50,096 nucleotides of DNA. Source: Myxococcales bacterium. Lineage in GTDB: Bacteria > Myxococcota > UBA727 > VGSZ01. Shown one piece after another: positions 1-8,933 of this stretch (position 1 is its first letter; the number at the start of each line of letters is the position of its first letter). The translations under genes were made by a program, and so were the position numbers. The stretch spans positions 1 to 50,096 of the forward strand of contig JAHFED010000048.1 in the NCBI GenBank assembly GCA_023248635.1. The letters are read 5' to 3'. The notes under the pieces are model-generated. The model searched no databases and was not told the DNA's origin. It saw only the letters and a program-made list of their open reading frames with translations.

Positions 1-116
1 TCGAGGATCGACCGCTGACGAGGCAGGAGAACAATAACCGGAGAATGGCGCGGCATCCCCGAGGCATGATCCAAGCGTTCGCAGAAGAAAAGCGTCGTTA
101 CTTCAGCCTCGCAGCA

Positions 117-1415
117 CTAGAGCCCGAGCACCCGGGCGAAGACGACATCGGTGTGTTGCAGCTGGTTGTCCAACGAGAACAAGCGATCGAGCGCGCCGAC
201 GTCGACGTAGCGGGTGATGCGCTGGTCTTGCTGCAAGCGCTCTTTCATGCCGGGTCCACCGAGGGCGGCTTGCTGCACCCAGCTGTAGGCCTCGTGTCGC
301 GACGCGCCGCGCTCGACCAAAGCGAGCAGGATCCCACCAGAAAAGACGACGTCGGAGGCGGCGTCGAGGTGACCCTTCATGGCCTGTTCGTCGACGACCA
401 GTCCCCTGACGATGCGTTCGGCGCGCCTCAAGGCAAAGTGCAAGGCCGTGGTAGCGTCGGGCGCGATGATGCGTTCGACGGAGGAGTGGCTGATGTCGCG
501 CTCGTGCCACAGGGCGATGTCCTCGAGGGCGGCGCCCGCGTAGCTGCGCAGCAGGCGACACAGCCCGGTGAGGTTCTCGCTGAGGATGGGGTTCTTCTTG
601 TGGGGCATGGCCGAGCTGCCACGCTGGCCCTTGCCAAAGGGTTCGAAGGCCTCTTTGACCTCGTGGCGCTGGAGGTGGCGCACTTCGACGGCCAGGCGCT
701 CGACGCAGCCACCGATGACCGCGAGGGTGTTGAAAAAGACCGCGTGGCGATCGCGTGGGATCACTTGGGTCGCCACCGGCTCGATGGCCAGGCCCAAGGC
801 AGCCAGCGTGCGGGCTTCGACGTCGGGGGGAATGTTGCCGTAGTTGCCGACGGCGCCCGAGAGCTTGCCGTAGCCGATCTCGACGCCGGCGGCTCGAAGG
901 CGCGCGGCGGCTCGATCGAGCTCGGCGACGAAACCCAAGAGCTTGAGACCAAAGGTGGTCGGCTCTGCGGCTTGTCCGTGGGTTCGTCCCAAGCAAGGCG
1001 TGCGCTTGTGCTCGAGCGCGCGGGTCACGAGAGCCTCGCGCAGACCGCTCACCGCCTGCTCGAGCAGGGTCCCGGCCTCCCGCAGCAGCAGCGCAAAGGC
1101 GCTGTCGACGACGTCGGACGAGGTCATTCCGTAGTGGAGAAAACGCGCGTCGGGGCCCAGCAGCTCTTCGCACGCCGACAGGAAAGCGATGACGTCGTGC
1201 TGCGTCGTCTCCTCGATCTGAAGGGCCCGGGCCGAAAGAGCGCCAAGATCGACGACGTCGGCTCGTTGTTGCAGGCGGGCCGCGGTGCCACCGGGGACGA
1301 TGCTGCGCGTCTCCCACGCCGCCACGCAGGCGATCTCGACCTTGAGCCACGCCCGGGCCCGGCTGGCGTCGGACCAAAGCGCGCTCATCTCGGGCGTCGA
1401 ATAGCGGGGGATCAT
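117..1415 (-). CDS. purB: Adenylosuccinate lyase
   Basis: Adenylosuccinate lyase of the fumarase/aspartase superfamily. It is a cytosolic purine-synthesis enzyme that removes fumarate from SAICAR and from adenylosuccinate. The 432-residue product has the usual family length. Visible motifs are TSSD (98-101), RTHGQ (144-148, the general acid/base His region) and the superfamily signature [10 protein letters not shown] (267-276). The ATG overlaps the stop of the upstream metallo-hydrolase gene as ATGA, and AAGGAG lies four to five bases before it, so translation is probably coupled. That ribosome binding site lies just past a copy of the family A palindromic repeat that forms the end of the upstream gene. 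The 116 bases to the left window edge show no convincing gene. Confidence 0.96.
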   Translation of the reverse strand: MIPRYSTPEMSALWSDASRARAWLKVEIACVAAWETRSIVPGGTAARLQQRADVVDLGALSARALQIEETTQHDVIAFLSACEELLGPDARFLHYGMTSSDVVDSAFALLLREAGTLLEQAVSGLREALVTRALEHKRTPCLGRTHGQAAEPTTFGLKLLGFVAELDRAAARLRAAGVEIGYGKLSGAVGNYGNIPPDVEARTLAALGLAIEPVATQVIPRDRHAVFFNTLAVIGGCVERLAVEVRHLQRHEVKEAFEPFGKGQRGSSAMPHKKNPILSENLTGLCRLLRSYAGAALEDIALWHERDISHSSVERIIAPDATTALHFALRRAERIVRGLVVDEQAMKGHLDAASDVVFSGGILLALVERGASRHEAYSWVQQAALGGPGMKERLQQDQRITRYVDVGALDRLFSLDNQLQHTDVVFARVLGL

Positions 1416-2440
1416 CGGGGCTCCTTCGACGTCTTGCTGTTCAAGACGCCGGTGCGGCTCGAGACTGGTTGTGACGCCGAAAAAAGCGCCATCTGCTGCT
1501 TCAGGGCGATGGGTTGGGCCGCGCCTCGCGGAGGCGGGGAGACCGCGATCACGGGTCGCGCGGGGAGGGCAAAGGTCGTCGCCGCGACGAGGGGGGGCGC
1601 AGCCACGACCTCCCGTGGGACATCGACGTCGACCACGCGGCGCAGGCGGTGCACGGGACGTCGGCGCACGCGCAGCCAGGGGGTCGGGGAATGCTGGGGA
1701 GCAACGGCAACGTCAACGTCGCGGCCGTCGACGACCTCTCGGGCCTTGTCGAGGGCGAGATCGGGCGTGTTGTTGACCTCGGACAAATGGGCGCAGAGCA
1801 CACGCGAGAGCGCCGTCGACGCCACCATCGAGAGCAGGGTGGCACCGTCGGCGTTGTCCAGGTGTCCAAAGCGCGAGGCGATGCGCCTCTTGAGGTGCGG
1901 GGTGTAGGGCCCGGTCTTGAGCATCAAGGCGTCGTGGTTGAACTCGCACACGAAGGTGTCGACGCCGTGCAAGGCCGCGCCGACCTTCTCGCAGGCAAAG
2001 CCCAGATCCGTGCACACCGCAAAGGCTTCGTCGCCGTCGTCGACGACGTAGCAGACCGATCCCGGCTCATCGTGCGGCGTCTTCACCGCGAGGATGTTCA
2101 GTCGTCCGACGCCGAAGCGCTCGCCGCCGCTGATGGCCACGTGGTTTTTGAAGGTGGTGAACCGGCTGCAGAAGGATCGCGTCGCCTCGGTCGACCAGGT
2201 GCGGATGCCGAGGGAGCCCGCGATCTGGCGCGCGCCCTTGACGTGGTCGCCGTGTCCGTGGGTGATGAGCAAAGCGTTGACATCGGTGAGCTCGAGATCG
2301 AGGCCCCGCAGACGCGCTCGGGTTTCGCGCGGCGAGAAGCCGGCATCGATCAGGACGACGACCCCGCCGCCGTCGATGACGAGGCAGTTCCCTTTGCTGC
2401 CGCTGCCGAGGACCGCGAAACGCACTCGGCCGGCTACCAC
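1412..2440 (-). CDS. MBL-fold metallo-hydrolase (YycJ/WalJ-like)
   Basis: Metallo-beta-lactamase-fold hydrolase of the single-domain YycJ/WalJ type, whose members are thought to be nucleases. The N-terminus reads RFAVLGSGSKGNC, typical of this group. The metal-binding motif HGHGDH is at 61-66, and further metal-ligand regions follow (TDLG, CEFNHD, LSEVNN). I chose the GTG at 2440 because GGGGGA sits six bases upstream; a second GTG at 2425 would also give an intact domain. The family core ends near residue 270. The remaining tail is Arg/Pro/Ala-rich, and its last dozen residues are encoded by a family A palindromic repeat. The gene is 32 bases from the upstream PilZ/J-like gene and overlaps purB by four bases. 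The substrate is unknown. Confidence 0.85.
   Translation of the reverse strand: MVAGRVRFAVLGSGSKGNCLVIDGGGVVVLIDAGFSPRETRARLRGLDLELTDVNALLITHGHGDHVKGARQIAGSLGIRTWSTEATRSFCSRFTTFKNHVAISGGERFGVGRLNILAVKTPHDEPGSVCYVVDDGDEAFAVCTDLGFACEKVGAALHGVDTFVCEFNHDALMLKTGPYTPHLKRRIASRFGHLDNADGATLLSMVASTALSRVLCAHLSEVNNTPDLALDKAREVVDGRDVDVAVAPQHSPTPWLRVRRRPVHRLRRVVDVDVPREVVAAPPLVAATTFALPARPVIAVSPPPRGAAQPIALKQQMALFSASQPVSSRTGVLNSKTSKEPR
1427..1456. repeat. Family A palindromic repeat at the end of the MBL gene
   Basis: On the minus strand this reads CGTCTTGAA, a short spacer, then AAGACGTCG. It matches the repeats at 18546-18647, 35386-35514, 40947-41012 and 41895-41966. Here it encodes the C-terminal tail of the metallo-hydrolase and ends just before the purB ribosome binding site. 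Confidence 0.6.
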
Positions 2441-2472
2441 GGTCGATCCCCCGACACACGCGCTACCGCGAC

Positions 2473-5151
2473 TCAGCTCTTGCGGTTCAAGATCGAGAGC
2501 ATCTCGGCGGCCTCTTGGGATCCCGACATGTCCTGGGCGGCGAGCAAGAGGTTGCGGGCCTCGAGCAGGTCCTTGCGGTAGAGGGCCAGCTTGGCCTGGG
2601 CGACGAGCATCTGGGCTTGGTGGGACCACACCATGTTGAAGGTCGCGCGGCGGTAGGCGCGGCGGGCCTCGGTGTCGTTGAGCACCTTGAAGGCCTCCTC
2701 GAGCCTCTTGACGATCTTGTCGGCTTCGACGGCGTTGGCGGGACGTTTGACGCCGTTGGGCAGGTAGTCCGCGCGCATGCGCTGGTAGGCCGCGGGCACG
2801 TCGGCAGGGGAGCTCGACCAATGCAGGCCCAGGGCGCCGAAGTAGTCCTTGTCGAGGATGCTCGGTCCCCCGCCCATCATCGTCACGCCTTCGGACTGCG
2901 GCGACGACGACAACGACGCGACCACCCGGGCCTCGCCGGCGACGTAGGTGAGCCCGCCGAAAAGATCGAGCACCACGAGCACGTCCCAGGCGACGCGGGC
3001 ACCGCTGGCGCCGCGCGACACGATCTCGATGGTCTCGTTGCCCTGCAGGTTGGTCTTGATCACCCGCGCGTGCGGACCTTGAAAGCCGACGGCGTCGACG
3101 ACGGAGGTGACGGCACGCACCAGCCGCGGATCCTTTGTCGACGGAAAGGCCGCGGCGATGGCCTCGGGCTCGTGAGGGGCCAGGAGCGCACGCACGACCT
3201 CGGCGATGAGGTGCAGGGTGCGACCGGTGTTGGTCAGCTGCGGCGCCCGCGCGAGCTCGGTGACCTCGTAGTAATAGATCTCGTTGCCCAGGGCGCGCCC
3301 CAAGGTCTGCATCGAGACCGGCGATCGCAGCTCGCGGCCGTCGACGCAGATGATGCTGTAGACTGCTTGCCGTTCCGTCGAGAGATCGACCCGCAGCACG
3401 CCCTTGGTGGTGCGCAGCCAGCGCAGCAGCAGGGGAACGGAGGGCCGCGACAGGTCGGCGTCGCTGACGGGGCGGTGCACCGGCAGGCGCATGATCTCGG
3501 CCGGCGTCGTCGGGTTGAAGAGCTTGCCGCGCAGGGGCAAGACCAGCTGTCGGCCGGCGGGTCGCGCAGCCGCCTCGGCCACCGGGGCGCGCTCGGGTGG
3601 ATCGACCTCGTCGAAGGCGGCGGCGATGCGGGCCTTGTCTTCGACCTGCACCACCGCTGTGCCCGGTTGGGCCGCGCTCAGCGTGCAGCGAAGCTTGGTC
3701 TGCGATTGACGGGTGCCGACCACGAGGCGCATGTCGACCGGACGCACCGGAGGCTGTCCATCGCACACGGCCAACACTGCTCCCAAGGTGAAGAGATCCT
3801 GCCGCGCGCCGCGCAGATCGCTCACCGACTGGAAATGCAGAGCGTCGCCGGAGAAGTAGGGAGGCAGAGTGGCCGCCACCACGGCGGGGCCAGGCACGGG
3901 GCCGGCGTCGAAGACTCCTGTGGCGGCCGATGCCATCACTTCAGGCCGCAGGTGGGCCCCCGAAAAAGAGCCCGGTACCCCGGCAAAGCCCGGCGTCGAC
4001 GCCGGAGGCGCTGGGCTCGCCGCCGGCGTCGGCACAGGGGGAGAGGGGGGCAGAGATGCTGCTGCCGCCGGTGTCGGCGCACGGAGAAGGGGGAGCGGAG
4101 CCGCGATGGCGTTCGCAGCTGGGGCCGCCAGCGGTGAGGGCGAGGGCGGCGTCGCAGCGCGGGGCGCAGTTGCCGGCGCGGGGGCGAGGGGAGGAACAAA
4201 GGCCAACGCGGGCGTGGCGGTGCGGGGCAGAGAAGCAGCCGGCGGGGGCGGCTCCAGCTCCGTCGTCGGGGCCGCGAGGGGCGGGGCCAGCACCGGGACC
4301 GCCGCATCGGTCAGGGGGCCGGCGACCGAGGGCGCAGGCACGGGGTCGAGCGCCAAGGGCATCGGCGCGGCGGGCGCCGGAAGGGCCAATGCCGGAAGGG
4401 GGGCAGACGTCGTCGGCAACGGTGCACCGACGTCTTTGCCGTTGGCGCGGCTCTCAGCGGGGAGGTCTGTGCTCTTGGCGCGGCCGTTCGTGTCGAGGTC
4501 TGAGCCGTTGGCCCCGCTGTGCGTCTCGAAGCTCGAACCATGGGCAACGCTCTGCGTGCCGGCGTCTGGGCCGTCGACACCGTTCTTTGTGCCGATGTCT
4601 GGGCCGCTGGCGCGCCTCGACGTACCCAGGCCTGGGCCGATGTCGTTGCCAGGGCTCAGCGTGCCCGTGTTTGGGCCGTTGCCAGGGATCCCATCGGCAG
4701 GCGCAGGCACGATGGTGCTGATGCGGGGGGCAAAGGGGTTGGCGGGCGTGGCGGCGGGGCTGCCCGGCAGCGGGGAGCTGGGCGGGCCGGTGGCCGGGGA
4801 CGGCACGTTGGTGGTGGGACGCGTCGCAAAAGGGTTGATGGGGGTCTTGTGGGGGGTCGCGAAGGGATTGACAGGCGCCGCGTTGAGCGACGCCGGCCGG
4901 GCCACAGGGCCAGCGAGCAGCCGCAGCATGGCGCGTTCGGCGTCGAGGTGAACCACCTCGGCGCGCAACGAGAGGGGAAGGTCGAGACCGGGTCCCTCGA
5001 CGACGACGTCGATGGTCTGCAGGGCCGTGAGGGGGCGGCCGGGGGTCACGATCAGCACGCCGCGTCCGAGCGACTGATCCCAGCTCTGGGACAATGCCTC
5101 TCGCGAGGCGAAGCGGACCGTCGAGCTGTTATCGAGAAGGGGAAGCCCCAT
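2473..5151 (-). CDS. PilZ-like / disordered linker / J-like domain protein
   Basis: Large 892-residue cytoplasmic protein of unknown role. Residues 1 to about 80 resemble a PilZ domain of the myxobacterial type (strands around VDVVVEGPGLDLPLSLRAEV). A Pro/Ala/Thr/Asn-rich linker of several hundred residues follows, with repeated NPFAT/NPFAP motifs. The C-terminal half starts with a region similar to DUF4388/PATAN modules (around PSVPLLLRWLRTTKGVL), then a segment resembling a J domain at about 767-836 (DYFGALGL ... EEAFKVLND.EARRAY), and a final helical hairpin. The J-like segment has no HPD motif, so DnaK stimulation is doubtful. The ATG at 5151 starts the protein at the PilZ fold, but no strong ribosome binding site is visible. 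The gene is divergent from the glutaredoxin fusion. Confidence 0.8.
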   Translation of the reverse strand: MGLPLLDNSSTVRFASREALSQSWDQSLGRGVLIVTPGRPLTALQTIDVVVEGPGLDLPLSLRAEVVHLDAERAMLRLLAGPVARPASLNAAPVNPFATPHKTPINPFATRPTTNVPSPATGPPSSPLPGSPAATPANPFAPRISTIVPAPADGIPGNGPNTGTLSPGNDIGPGLGTSRRASGPDIGTKNGVDGPDAGTQSVAHGSSFETHSGANGSDLDTNGRAKSTDLPAESRANGKDVGAPLPTTSAPLPALALPAPAAPMPLALDPVPAPSVAGPLTDAAVPVLAPPLAAPTTELEPPPPAASLPRTATPALAFVPPLAPAPATAPRAATPPSPSPLAAPAANAIAAPLPLLRAPTPAAAASLPPSPPVPTPAASPAPPASTPGFAGVPGSFSGAHLRPEVMASAATGVFDAGPVPGPAVVAATLPPYFSGDALHFQSVSDLRGARQDLFTLGAVLAVCDGQPPVRPVDMRLVVGTRQSQTKLRCTLSAAQPGTAVVQVEDKARIAAAFDEVDPPERAPVAEAAARPAGRQLVLPLRGKLFNPTTPAEIMRLPVHRPVSDADLSRPSVPLLLRWLRTTKGVLRVDLSTERQAVYSIICVDGRELRSPVSMQTLGRALGNEIYYYEVTELARAPQLTNTGRTLHLIAEVVRALLAPHEPEAIAAAFPSTKDPRLVRAVTSVVDAVGFQGPHARVIKTNLQGNETIEIVSRGASGARVAWDVLVVLDLFGGLTYVAGEARVVASLSSSPQSEGVTMMGGGPSILDKDYFGALGLHWSSSPADVPAAYQRMRADYLPNGVKRPANAVEADKIVKRLEEAFKVLNDTEARRAYRRATFNMVWSHQAQMLVAQAKLALYRKDLLEARNLLLAAQDMSGSQEAAEMLSILNRKS

Positions 5152-5248
5152 GACGATTCGAATCTTCGTCGATATGCCCACGCCAAGGAAGTTTTTCCCG
5201 ACGGATCGCTGGGGTGAACCCCAGCTGCCCGACAGACCCGGAGTGTTC

Positions 5249-6193
5249 ATGGCCCTCGCCCCTGAGACGAAGCTGAAGATCGAGAGCCTGGTCCACAGCG
5301 ACCGAGTGGTCCTTTTCATGAAGGGCACCCGCGAACAGCCCCGCTGCGGCTTCTCTGCCGCCGTCGTCGGCATGCTCGACGAGCTGCTGCCAACCTACGC
5401 CACCGTCGACGTGCTGGCTGATCCAGAAATCCGCGAAGGCATCAAGGCCTTTTCCGATTGGCCGACCCTTCCCCAGCTCTACATCGGCGGCGAATTCGTC
5501 GGCGGCAGCGACATCGCCAAAGATCTCTACGCCTCGGGCGAGCTGCACAAGCAACTGGGCGTGGAGCGAGCGTCGTCGGCGTCGTCGGTGACGGTGACCC
5601 TCACCCTGACCGCGGCGACGGCGCTGGCGGCCGCACGGGAGCAAGAGCCCCCCCACCAGCGTTTCTTGCGCCTGGGCGTCAACCCCCGCTTCCAGCACGC
5701 GCTCAGCTTCGGGCCCGAGCTGCCCGGTGACGCGGCGACGTCGTCGCAGGGCTTCGAGATCCGCGTCGATGCTGCGAGCGTCAAGCGGGCCCAGGGCGTA
5801 GTCATCGATTTCGTCACCCGTCCCCAGACCGGCTTCAAGATCCAAAACCCCAACGAGCCCGCGCGTGTGAAGCAGCTCAAGGTGAAGGATCTCAAGGCCC
5901 GCCTCGACGACGCCAGGGCCAAGGGGTCGCCCTTTCTGCTCTACGACGTGCGCACCAAGGGCGAGCACGAGACCGCGCGCATCGGAGGAGCCAAGCTCGT
6001 CGACGACGTCGTCCGCGCTGAGATCGCTGCCTTGCCCAAGAACACGCCGCTGTACTTTCATTGCCACCACGGGGGCCGCAGCCAAGCCGCCGCTGAGCAT
6101 TGGCTGGCCCAGGGATTCACCGACGTCTCCAACGTCGAAGGCGGCATCGATGCCTGGTCCCTCGAAGTCGACTCCTCTGTGCCTCGGTATTGA
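5249..6193 (+). CDS. Grx4-type monothiol glutaredoxin fused to IscA-like and rhodanese domains
   Basis: Three-domain protein of 314 residues. Residues 1-107 are a monothiol glutaredoxin of the Grx4/GrxD type with the active site CGFS (33-36) and the WPTLPQLYI and GGSDI glutathione-binding regions; this family binds and transfers [2Fe-2S] clusters. Residues about 115-205 read like an A-type (IscA/HesB) fold, including the GF....NPN segment near 200, but all three cluster cysteines are absent. Residues about 215-314 are a rhodanese domain with YDVRTKGE and a CHHGGR active loop, catalytic Cys272. I chose the ATG at 5249 because GGAG lies five bases upstream and it begins at the glutaredoxin fold; the upstream ATG at 5150 only adds sequence shared with the divergent gene. 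Probable role: iron-sulfur or sulfur trafficking. Confidence 0.9.
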   Translation: MALAPETKLKIESLVHSDRVVLFMKGTREQPRCGFSAAVVGMLDELLPTYATVDVLADPEIREGIKAFSDWPTLPQLYIGGEFVGGSDIAKDLYASGELHKQLGVERASSASSVTVTLTLTAATALAAAREQEPPHQRFLRLGVNPRFQHALSFGPELPGDAATSSQGFEIRVDAASVKRAQGVVIDFVTRPQTGFKIQNPNEPARVKQLKVKDLKARLDDARAKGSPFLLYDVRTKGEHETARIGGAKLVDDVVRAEIAALPKNTPLYFHCHHGGRSQAAAEHWLAQGFTDVSNVEGGIDAWSLEVDSSVPRY

Positions 6194-6202
6194 GGCCAGT
6201 GC

Positions 6203-6565
6203 GTGAAGGCCGCAGCCGCAGTAAAACCCCGGTGGCGTGACGACGTGTGGCAGGCAGTTCGCCTGATCCCGCGCGCGCGCGTATGCGCATATTCCGACGT
6301 CGCCGCCTTCTTGGGACATCCGCTGCGGGCGCGGCAGGTCGGCAATGCGCTGGGGGCCCTCGACGACGAAGGCAGCCGCTTGGTTCCCTGGCACCGCGTG
6401 GTGAACGTCAGGGGGTTCATCTCGATCCGCGGACAGATCGTCGGCAAGGACCAGCAGCGGGCCCGCCTGCGCCACGAGGGCGTCGACGTCGACGACGCCT
6501 TTGCCGTGGTGGCCTTCGCGTCGCTGCGCTGGGCTTTTCCGACCCCCGTGCTGCGTCGCAGCTGA
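6203..6565 (+). CDS. Alkyltransferase-like protein (MGMT family, no active Cys)
   Basis: 120-residue protein matching the C-terminal DNA-binding domain of O6-methylguanine-DNA methyltransferase. The active-site PCHRV motif reads PWHRVV here (62-67), so the alkyl-accepting cysteine is Trp63. That is the hallmark of alkyltransferase-like (ATL) proteins, which bind alkylated guanine and are thought to flag it for nucleotide excision repair. The helix-turn-helix (VCAYSDVAAFLGHP....VGNAL) with the Arg finger region is intact. The start is GTG, with GAGG from the preceding stop region seven bases upstream. The stop overlaps the next gene as TGATG. The neighbours suggest cotranscription with the glutaredoxin fusion and the acyltransferase. 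Confidence 0.88.
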   Translation: MKAAAAVKPRWRDDVWQAVRLIPRARVCAYSDVAAFLGHPLRARQVGNALGALDDEGSRLVPWHRVVNVRGFISIRGQIVGKDQQRARLRHEGVDVDDAFAVVAFASLRWAFPTPVLRRS

Positions 6566-7707
6566 TGTCGTCGGCGCGGCTCTTGGGCATCGATGGGCTG
6601 CGCGGCATCGCCGTGCTCGCCGTCGTCGCCTGTCATTGCGTGTTGCGGGGGGGCTATCCAGTGGCGGAGCTCGGGCCGCTGGTGGTGCTGACGCGCGGCT
6701 GGATGGGCGTCGACCTCTTTTTTGTGATCAGCGGGTTTCTCATTACGCGCTTGATTATCGGCGAAGAACGGGTCGATCACCGTTTCAATTTGCGAGCGTT
6801 CTATGCCCGGCGATCGCTGCGGATTTTGCCCCCTTTCTACGTCGTGCTTTTGTTGAACCTCTTTTTGATCGGGAACGCAGCAGCATCGTCGGCGGAGACC
6901 TGGCAAACGCTGTGGGAGTCGTCGCCTCTTGAATCGATGTCTCTTTTTGTCTTCCTGATGAACTACACATCGACCCAGTTTATCATCGCGCTTCCGTTGG
7001 CATATCAGGTATCGTGGTCTCTGTGCGTAGAGGAGCATTTCTATGTGGGATGGTCGCTGCTCTTGTACGGGGTCCGCTCTCAACGCACCAGGGTCATCGC
7101 CGCCACCCTCCTGGTGCTGGCCATCCCGGTGGCGCGCTGGGCGGTGGCCCTGGGGCACGACATCCCGGCGGTCGCCATCCAGTTCGGCAGCCACTTCCGC
7201 ATCGACTCCATCCTGTGGGGTGCCTTGGGCGCCTTGGTCTTGCACGAGCTGTGTGGGCGCGTTCGTCTGAGGCGAGTGGCAGGAGCGGGGGCCGCCGTCG
7301 TCGTCGTCGCCCTCGCCGTGGCCTTCCCCGCCGACGTCGTCCCCCTGGCCCCGATCGCGCTGGCCCTGACCTACTCGGCCCTCTCGCTGCTCGCCCTCTG
7401 CGTGATCGTCGAGGTCGTGGCCGCGCCTGCGGCTGGCCTCACGCGCTGCCTCGAGTTTCCGCCGCTGCGCTTTGTGGGCCGGGTCTCCTACGGCGTGTAC
7501 CTCCTGCACCCCACCGCCATCGACCTGGCGAATTGGGGCATCTTCCGCGTGTTCGCACACCCCAGCCTGCTTCACGTCGCCCTGCAGATCGTGCTCGCCT
7601 CCTTTTTCTCCGTGGGCATGGCCGCGCTGCTCTTCGCCGCACTCGAGCGACCCTTGACGGCCTGGAAGGAGCGCCGCTTCCCGCGCCGGGGCCTCGGCCC
7701 AAGCTGA
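6565..7707 (+). CDS. Acyltransferase 3 family membrane protein
   Basis: 380-residue integral membrane acyltransferase of the OafA/YrhL type, which transfers acetyl or acyl groups to sugars of lipopolysaccharide, exopolysaccharide or lipids. The N-terminus has the family pattern GIDGLRGIAVLAVVACH, then GWMGVDLFFVISGFL, then the Arg-rich loop RAFYARRSLRILPPF. About ten hydrophobic segments follow, with a C-terminal FVGRVSYGVYLLHP motif. The ATG overlaps the upstream stop by one base, so the longer frame that starts near 6247 is not real. Codons between about 6710 and 7060 are noticeably more AT-rich than in the neighbours. The acceptor cannot be told from the sequence. Confidence 0.92.
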   Translation: MSSARLLGIDGLRGIAVLAVVACHCVLRGGYPVAELGPLVVLTRGWMGVDLFFVISGFLITRLIIGEERVDHRFNLRAFYARRSLRILPPFYVVLLLNLFLIGNAAASSAETWQTLWESSPLESMSLFVFLMNYTSTQFIIALPLAYQVSWSLCVEEHFYVGWSLLLYGVRSQRTRVIAATLLVLAIPVARWAVALGHDIPAVAIQFGSHFRIDSILWGALGALVLHELCGRVRLRRVAGAGAAVVVVALAVAFPADVVPLAPIALALTYSALSLLALCVIVEVVAAPAAGLTRCLEFPPLRFVGRVSYGVYLLHPTAIDLANWGIFRVFAHPSLLHVALQIVLASFFSVGMAALLFAALERPLTAWKERRFPRRGLGPS

Positions 7708-7836
7708 CGACGACGGATTCCGCGGACGTACGGTCGTCAAGGAAAAAAAGCCCGCAGCGGCGAACGGCCCGCCAGGGTCTGTCGTATGGTGCGCGCGGCA
7801 TTTGCTTTGGTTGCAGACACGAACAGGGAGAGATGC

Positions 7837-8925
7837 ATGAAACGAACTTCGAGAGCTCTCGCGATCCTCGCGGGTGGGCTCATGACAGTGGGGGCGATCG
7901 GCTGTGGAGGCGCCGGTCCGACAGGCGCCACCGGTGCCGACGGCGCGCCCGGTGCAACAGGCGCTGCCGGCGCTGCCGGCGCGGACGGCGTCGACGGCAC
8001 CAACGGAATCGACGGCACCAACGGCACCAACGGCACCAACGGCACCGACGGCACCAACGGCACCAACGGCACCAACGGCACCAACGGCACCAACGGCACC
8101 GACGGCCTCACGTCGCTGGTGGCGGTCACGCAGCTGCCCCTCGGCGACGCCCTCTGCGAATTTGGCGGCGTGCTCATCGAGAGCGGCATCGACGCCAACG
8201 ATGACGGTGTGCTCGACGCCGCCGAAGTCGACGCTGATGCCGTGGTCTGCAACCAGTTCGGTGTGCCCGTCGAGGTCGCCGATGGCGTGGTCGCTGATCA
8301 AGGTGACGTCGATGACCTCGATGGCACCACGCTGATCACGGGTGATCTTACGGTTGAGGCTTCGGAATCGACCAGCATTGATGTCGCTTCCCTCATTCAG
8401 GTCGAGGGCTCGGTGAGCATCGAGAGCAACGCGGTGCTCACCGAGTTGCGCCTCACCAACCTGCTCAATGTCGGCGGTGATTTCAGCATCGACGACAACG
8501 CGGCGCTCACGCAGGTGAACCTCGGTCGGCTCACCGACGTCGGCGGGACGCTCAGCATTGGGGCCCTACCGACGCTGACGTCGCTCAACCTCTCGTCCCT
8601 CGACGCTGTGGGTGGGGACTTCTTCCTCGAGACCGGCGCCTCCGATGCCCTCTTCAACGTCGATGTCCCCTCGTCGATCGGCGGAGACTTCCTGGCTGCT
8701 GGCAACGGCGGGCTCTCCGCGCTGGTGTTTGAAGACGCCACCATCGCGGGTGACCTGTCCATCGACAGCAACGAGGGTCTCACCGCGCTGATCGTCGGCG
8801 GCGACGTCGTCGTGCTCGGTGACCTGTTCATCACCAACAACCCCACCCTCACCAACGCCGAGGCCCAGGCGTTCGCCGCCGCCATCGACGTCGTCGGCAC
8901 CATCACCATCTCTGGAAACAATTGA
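7837..8925 (+). CDS. Collagen-like repeat lipoprotein with DUF7151-like segment and L-domain-like repeats
   Basis: 362-residue predicted lipoprotein. Signal peptide 1-22, lipidation at Cys23 (VGAIGC). Residues about 27-90 are G-X-Y collagen-like triplets, mostly Gly-Thr-Asn/Asp. A short module with two cysteines and ANDDGVLDAAEVD (a calcium-binding-like Asp loop) follows, as in the DUF7151 modules that often come after collagen repeats in Myxococcota lipoproteins. The rest is a regular array of beta repeats (GDFSIDDNAALTQV, GGTLSIGALPTLTSL, GDLSIDSNEGLTAL) that resembles receptor L-domains. I chose the ATG at 7837 because AGGGAG lies upstream and the signal peptide begins there. It is probably an outer-membrane surface protein. 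It sits eight bases before the DUF4331 gene. Confidence 0.88.
   Translation: MKRTSRALAILAGGLMTVGAIGCGGAGPTGATGADGAPGATGAAGAAGADGVDGTNGIDGTNGTNGTNGTDGTNGTNGTNGTNGTNGTDGLTSLVAVTQLPLGDALCEFGGVLIESGIDANDDGVLDAAEVDADAVVCNQFGVPVEVADGVVADQGDVDDLDGTTLITGDLTVEASESTSIDVASLIQVEGSVSIESNAVLTELRLTNLLNVGGDFSIDDNAALTQVNLGRLTDVGGTLSIGALPTLTSLNLSSLDAVGGDFFLETGASDALFNVDVPSSIGGDFLAAGNGGLSALVFEDATIAGDLSIDSNEGLTALIVGGDVVVLGDLFITNNPTLTNAEAQAFAAAIDVVGTITISGNN
7996..8102 (+). repeat. Tandem 9-bp repeats encoding the collagen-like tract
   Basis: About a dozen near-identical units of GGCACCAAC (Gly-Thr-Asn), some with GAC in place of AAC. Because units are nine bases, slippage would change tract length without a frameshift. 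Confidence 0.9.
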
Positions 8926-8933
8926 GGAACAAC

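Noticed and set aside
45-1907. 620-residue open frame on the plus strand
   Set aside because: It runs antisense to purB and part of the metallo-hydrolase. Its sequence shows no domain, and the opposite strand has clear enzyme motifs.
2441-3766. Upstream extension of the metallo-hydrolase frame
   Set aside because: This part overlaps the PilZ/J-like gene in another frame and is Arg/Ala-rich shadow sequence. The hydrolase fold starts after 2440.
5150-5248. N-terminal extension of the glutaredoxin fusion from the ATG at 5150
   Set aside because: It would overlap the start of the divergent PilZ gene and has no ribosome binding site, while the ATG at 5249 does.
6203-6565. Functional O6-methylguanine-DNA methyltransferase
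   Set aside because: The acceptor cysteine is replaced by Trp63, so the alkyltransferase-like label was used.
7996-8102. Possible CRISPR or satellite DNA
   Set aside because: The 9-base units are codon repeats for collagen-like Gly-Thr-Asn triplets within an intact lipoprotein gene.
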